In this document: positions 24,133 through 26,091 of the stretch, piece after piece
Layout of the letters: each line of letters starts with the position of its first letter
Position numbering within the stretch: position 1 is the first letter of the stretch
Assembly: GCA_021828745.1 (NCBI GenBank)
Contig: JAJZDE010000011.1
Span: forward strand, 1 to 26,091
DNA: 26,091 nucleotides
Direction: 5' to 3'
DNA from: Pseudomonadota bacterium
GTDB taxonomy: Bacteria; Pseudomonadota; Gammaproteobacteria; Burkholderiales; Ferrovaceae
Made by a program: the position numbers and the translations under genes
Notes under the pieces: model-generated
What the model was told of the DNA's origin: nothing
The model's input: the letters and a program-made list of their open reading frames with translations, nothing else
Database searches by the model: none

Positions 24133-24141
24133 ATTATAACA
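24133..24141 (-). promoter_or_regulatory. Extended -10 promoter of the RHH-hyf operon
   Basis: The minus strand reads TGTTATAAT, a perfect extended -10 (TGnTATAAT). Transcription would start near 24126, about 36 nt before the RHH gene ATG at 24090. The sequence downstream to 24100 is very AT-rich (AATATTATTAAAAACG, then GAATTC) and is a likely place for a regulator to bind. No -35 hexamer was recognised. Confidence 0.6.
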
Positions 24142-24231
24142 AAAATCTCTTCCCGCATCCCGATGACTGAGATCATCTTACTCCTGCTTCCGGCTGACCG
24201 GGTCAAATGCGGCAAAGGCCCTCGCCTGGAT

Positions 24232-24261
24232 TACAATGACAGACGCAGGAAACATTGGAGG
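24232..24261 (+). promoter_or_regulatory. -10 box and Shine-Dalgarno of the SDR gene
   Basis: TACAAT (24232-24237) is a plausible -10, and TTGGAGG (24255-24261) is a near-perfect Shine-Dalgarno 8 nt before the ATG at 24270. This Shine-Dalgarno decides the start, because an earlier in-frame TTG at 24255 lies within it. No clear -35 is seen. Confidence 0.5.
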
Positions 24262-24269
24262 CTTCAACC

Positions 24270-25013
24270 ATGAAATTGAATGATCGGGTCATTCTGGTCA
24301 CCGGCGCCAGTTCCGGACTGGGACGCCATGCTGCACGAGCCCTGGCGGCGGCGGGAGCCACCACAGTCCTGCTCGGCCGCAACGAATCCCGTCTCGATGG
24401 GGTATACGACGATATCGTCGCCGCCGGGCACCCCCAGCCGGTGATTCTCCCCTTCGATCTGGCCAAGGCCGACGATTCCCGTTTCGATGCCCTGGCGGAC
24501 ACCCTGGGCCAGGCTTTGGGCAGACTCGATGGGATCCTGCATAGTGCCTGTCAATTCATAAGGTTAAGCAAACTTTCCCAGCAAAGACTGGATCATTGGA
24601 AAAAAGCTTTTACCACCAACCTGTTCGCACCCTTCGCACTCACGCGCGCCTGTCTGCCCCTGCTGGAAGCGGCGCCGGACGGAGCGGTTCTGTTTACCGC
24701 CGAACAACACGGTTTGTCCCCGGATGTCTACTGGGGAGGATTCGGGCTGAGCCAGGCCAGCCTGATTGCCCTGGCACGACTCTTTGCCCAGGAGCATCAG
24801 GACACCCCCAACCTGCGCTTCAATGTTCTGATTCCAGGCCCCGTCGCCTCTCCGATGCGCCATCGCACCCATCCGGGCGAAATACCGGAATCCCTGCCGA
24901 ACATTTCATCCCTCATGCCCCATTACCGGTACTGGCTGGGACCAGACAGTCGCGGACGAAGCGGGGAAATCATCCAGTGCGAGAGTGGCTACGACCCATC
25001 CCGGAAAGCCTGA
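24270..25013 (+). CDS. YciK-like short-chain dehydrogenase family protein, catalytic residues lost
   Basis: This 247-residue Rossmann-fold protein is close in layout to YciK. The N-terminal TGASSGLG (residues 11-18) nucleotide-binding motif is intact, and the structural Asn117 is kept. The catalytic residues are not. The usual serine position falls in FTAEQHG (about residue 145), the YxxxK pair reads FGLSQ (Phe158, Gln162), and the NAG motif reads SAC (92-94). It is therefore unlikely to be a standard oxidoreductase and may bind nucleotide only. The frame is intact, so it does not look like a decayed pseudogene. It starts at ATG 24270, chosen from the GGAGG, and overlaps convergent radA by 25 bp. 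The cellular role is unknown. Confidence 0.85.
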   Translation: MKLNDRVILVTGASSGLGRHAARALAAAGATTVLLGRNESRLDGVYDDIVAAGHPQPVILPFDLAKADDSRFDALADTLGQALGRLDGILHSACQFIRLSKLSQQRLDHWKKAFTTNLFAPFALTRACLPLLEAAPDGAVLFTAEQHGLSPDVYWGGFGLSQASLIALARLFAQEHQDTPNLRFNVLIPGPVASPMRHRTHPGEIPESLPNISSLMPHYRYWLGPDSRGRSGEIIQCESGYDPSRKA

Positions 25014-26091
25014 ACCGCTTCTTCGACCCGTTCCACCACAATGAGACGAATCCCGTCCGGGGCCTGCCGGGGAGCATTGGCGCGGGGCAGCAGGGCCACC
25101 GCAAACCCCAGTTTTGCAGCCTCGCGCAAGCGTTCCAGACCTCGCTGGACAGGACGCACCTCCCCTGCCAGCCCGACTTCACCAAACACCACCCAACCGG
25201 CCGGCAAAGGTCGATTGCGCAAACTGGAGACGATGGCCAGCAAGATGGCCAGATCCGCAGCGGGTTCGCCAATGCGTACCCCGGCTACGGCATTGACAAA
25301 AACGTCCTGGTCCCCGCAGGAGACCCCGGCGTGGCGATGCAGCACCGCCAGGAGCAGGGCCAGGCGATTTTGCTCCAGACCCACCGTAAGCCGGCGCGGG
25401 ATACCCAATCGACTCTCGTCCAGCAATGCCTGAATCTCCACCACCAGAGGGCGGGTGCCCTCCAGGGTCACTGTGGCGCAGGAGCCGGGCACAGGCTGGG
25501 CATGACGGGACATGAACAGGGCAGAGGGATTGCTGACTTCACGCAAACCCGTCTCGGTCATCCCGAAGACTCCCAATTCATTCACGGCCCCGAAACGGTT
25601 CTTGATCGCGCGAATCAAACGGTAACTGGAACTGCCGTCTCCCTCGAAATACAGTACCGTGTCCACCATATGCTCGAGGATACGCGGGCCAGCCAGGGTA
25701 CCCTCCTTGGTGACATGTCCCACCAGGATCACGACCGGACCACCGCTCTTGGCCAGGCGGGTCAGTTGGGCCGCACAGTCACGCACCTGGGATACCGAGC
25801 CTGGCGCAGCTTCCAGCGCATCACTGTACAGGGTTTGTATGGAGTCGATGACCACCAGTTGCGGTTGGTGCTGCCGAATGACCGCCTCCACTGCCTGCAG
25901 GCGCGTTTCGGCCAACAGGTCCACTGCAGCCCCTGACAGTTGCAGACGATGCGCCCGCTCAGCCACCTGCTCCGCCGATTCTTCCCCGGTCACATACAGG
26001 ACTCCGTGCTGTTTTCCTACCTGAGCCAGGGATTGCAGCAAAAGGGTGGATTTGCCGATCCCCGGGTCCCCGCCCAGCAACACCACCCCGC
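24989..26091 (-). CDS. radA: DNA repair protein RadA, N-terminus beyond the window
   Basis: This RadA/Sms ATPase is cut by the right edge; 367 C-terminal codons are present and the frame is open to base 26091. RadA helps branch migration of recombination intermediates. Seen are the Walker A GGDPGIGKST near the edge, LYVTGEESAEQ, the Walker B-like LVVIDSIQT, the RadA-specific KNRFG (IKNRFGAVNELGVF) and a C-terminal Lon-protease-like domain from about the last 180 residues (DVFVNAVAGVRIGEPAADLA). The missing part should hold the start codon and the four-Cys zinc finger. It ends 25 bp inside the convergent SDR gene. Confidence 0.96.
   Translation of the reverse strand, partial: GVVLLGGDPGIGKSTLLLQSLAQVGKQHGVLYVTGEESAEQVAERAHRLQLSGAAVDLLAETRLQAVEAVIRQHQPQLVVIDSIQTLYSDALEAAPGSVSQVRDCAAQLTRLAKSGGPVVILVGHVTKEGTLAGPRILEHMVDTVLYFEGDGSSSYRLIRAIKNRFGAVNELGVFGMTETGLREVSNPSALFMSRHAQPVPGSCATVTLEGTRPLVVEIQALLDESRLGIPRRLTVGLEQNRLALLLAVLHRHAGVSCGDQDVFVNAVAGVRIGEPAADLAILLAIVSSLRNRPLPAGWVVFGEVGLAGEVRPVQRGLERLREAAKLGFAVALLPRANAPRQAPDGIRLIVVERVEEAVQAFRDGS

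Noticed and set aside
24596..25936. A 446-codon plus-strand frame opposite radA
   Set aside because: Antisense to radA and out of frame with the SDR gene; the translation has no recognisable motif.

Overview
The window is a gene-dense, roughly 58-60% GC chromosomal segment (GC judged by eye) from a Gram-negative proteobacterium. A cyo-type quinol oxidase, an anaerobic-route (early cobalt insertion) cobalamin operon under a B12 riboswitch, and a Hyf-like membrane complex together suggest an Acidithiobacillia-like or other gammaproteobacterial, possibly chemolithotrophic, lifestyle. The species assignment is inference. No rRNA, tRNA, CRISPR array or insertion sequence was seen.

Left region (1-5900, minus strand): a seven-gene corrin-ring operon read as cbiM, cbiF, cbiX, cbiC, cbiD, cobL (cbiE-cbiT fusion) and cbiL, the last cut by the left edge. 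Most junctions overlap or are under 10 bp. The operon leader carries a cobalamin riboswitch (5710-5900). A separate hairpin at 5564-5591 pairs with the cbiM Shine-Dalgarno sequence, so control is probably translational. CbiX is the long two-domain form with a C-terminal MxCxxC motif and a His-rich tail.

Middle region (6065-13473, plus strand): cyoABCD and cyoE encode a haem-copper ubiquinol oxidase and its haem O synthase. A separate glycogen phosphorylase gene follows. Converging on glgP is a minus-strand neuB-neuC pair for making a nonulosonic (sialic-like) acid, with no neuA in view. Divergent from neuB is a DMT/EamA-family transporter.

Right region (16740-24090, minus strand): a tightly coupled operon encodes a small ribbon-helix-helix protein, then HyfB, HyfC, HyfE, HyfF, HyfG and HyfI homologues. 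The large subunit HyfG has lost all four cysteines that hold the NiFe centre, while HyfI keeps its four [4Fe-4S] cysteines. This is therefore an energy-converting-hydrogenase-related (Ehr-like) complex and not a hydrogenase. No HyfA- or HyfH-type electron-entry subunit is encoded with it. This is the most interesting system in the window.

The right edge holds a YciK-like SDR gene whose protein has lost the catalytic Ser-Tyr-Lys residues, and a convergent radA gene that runs off the window and overlaps the SDR gene by 25 bp.
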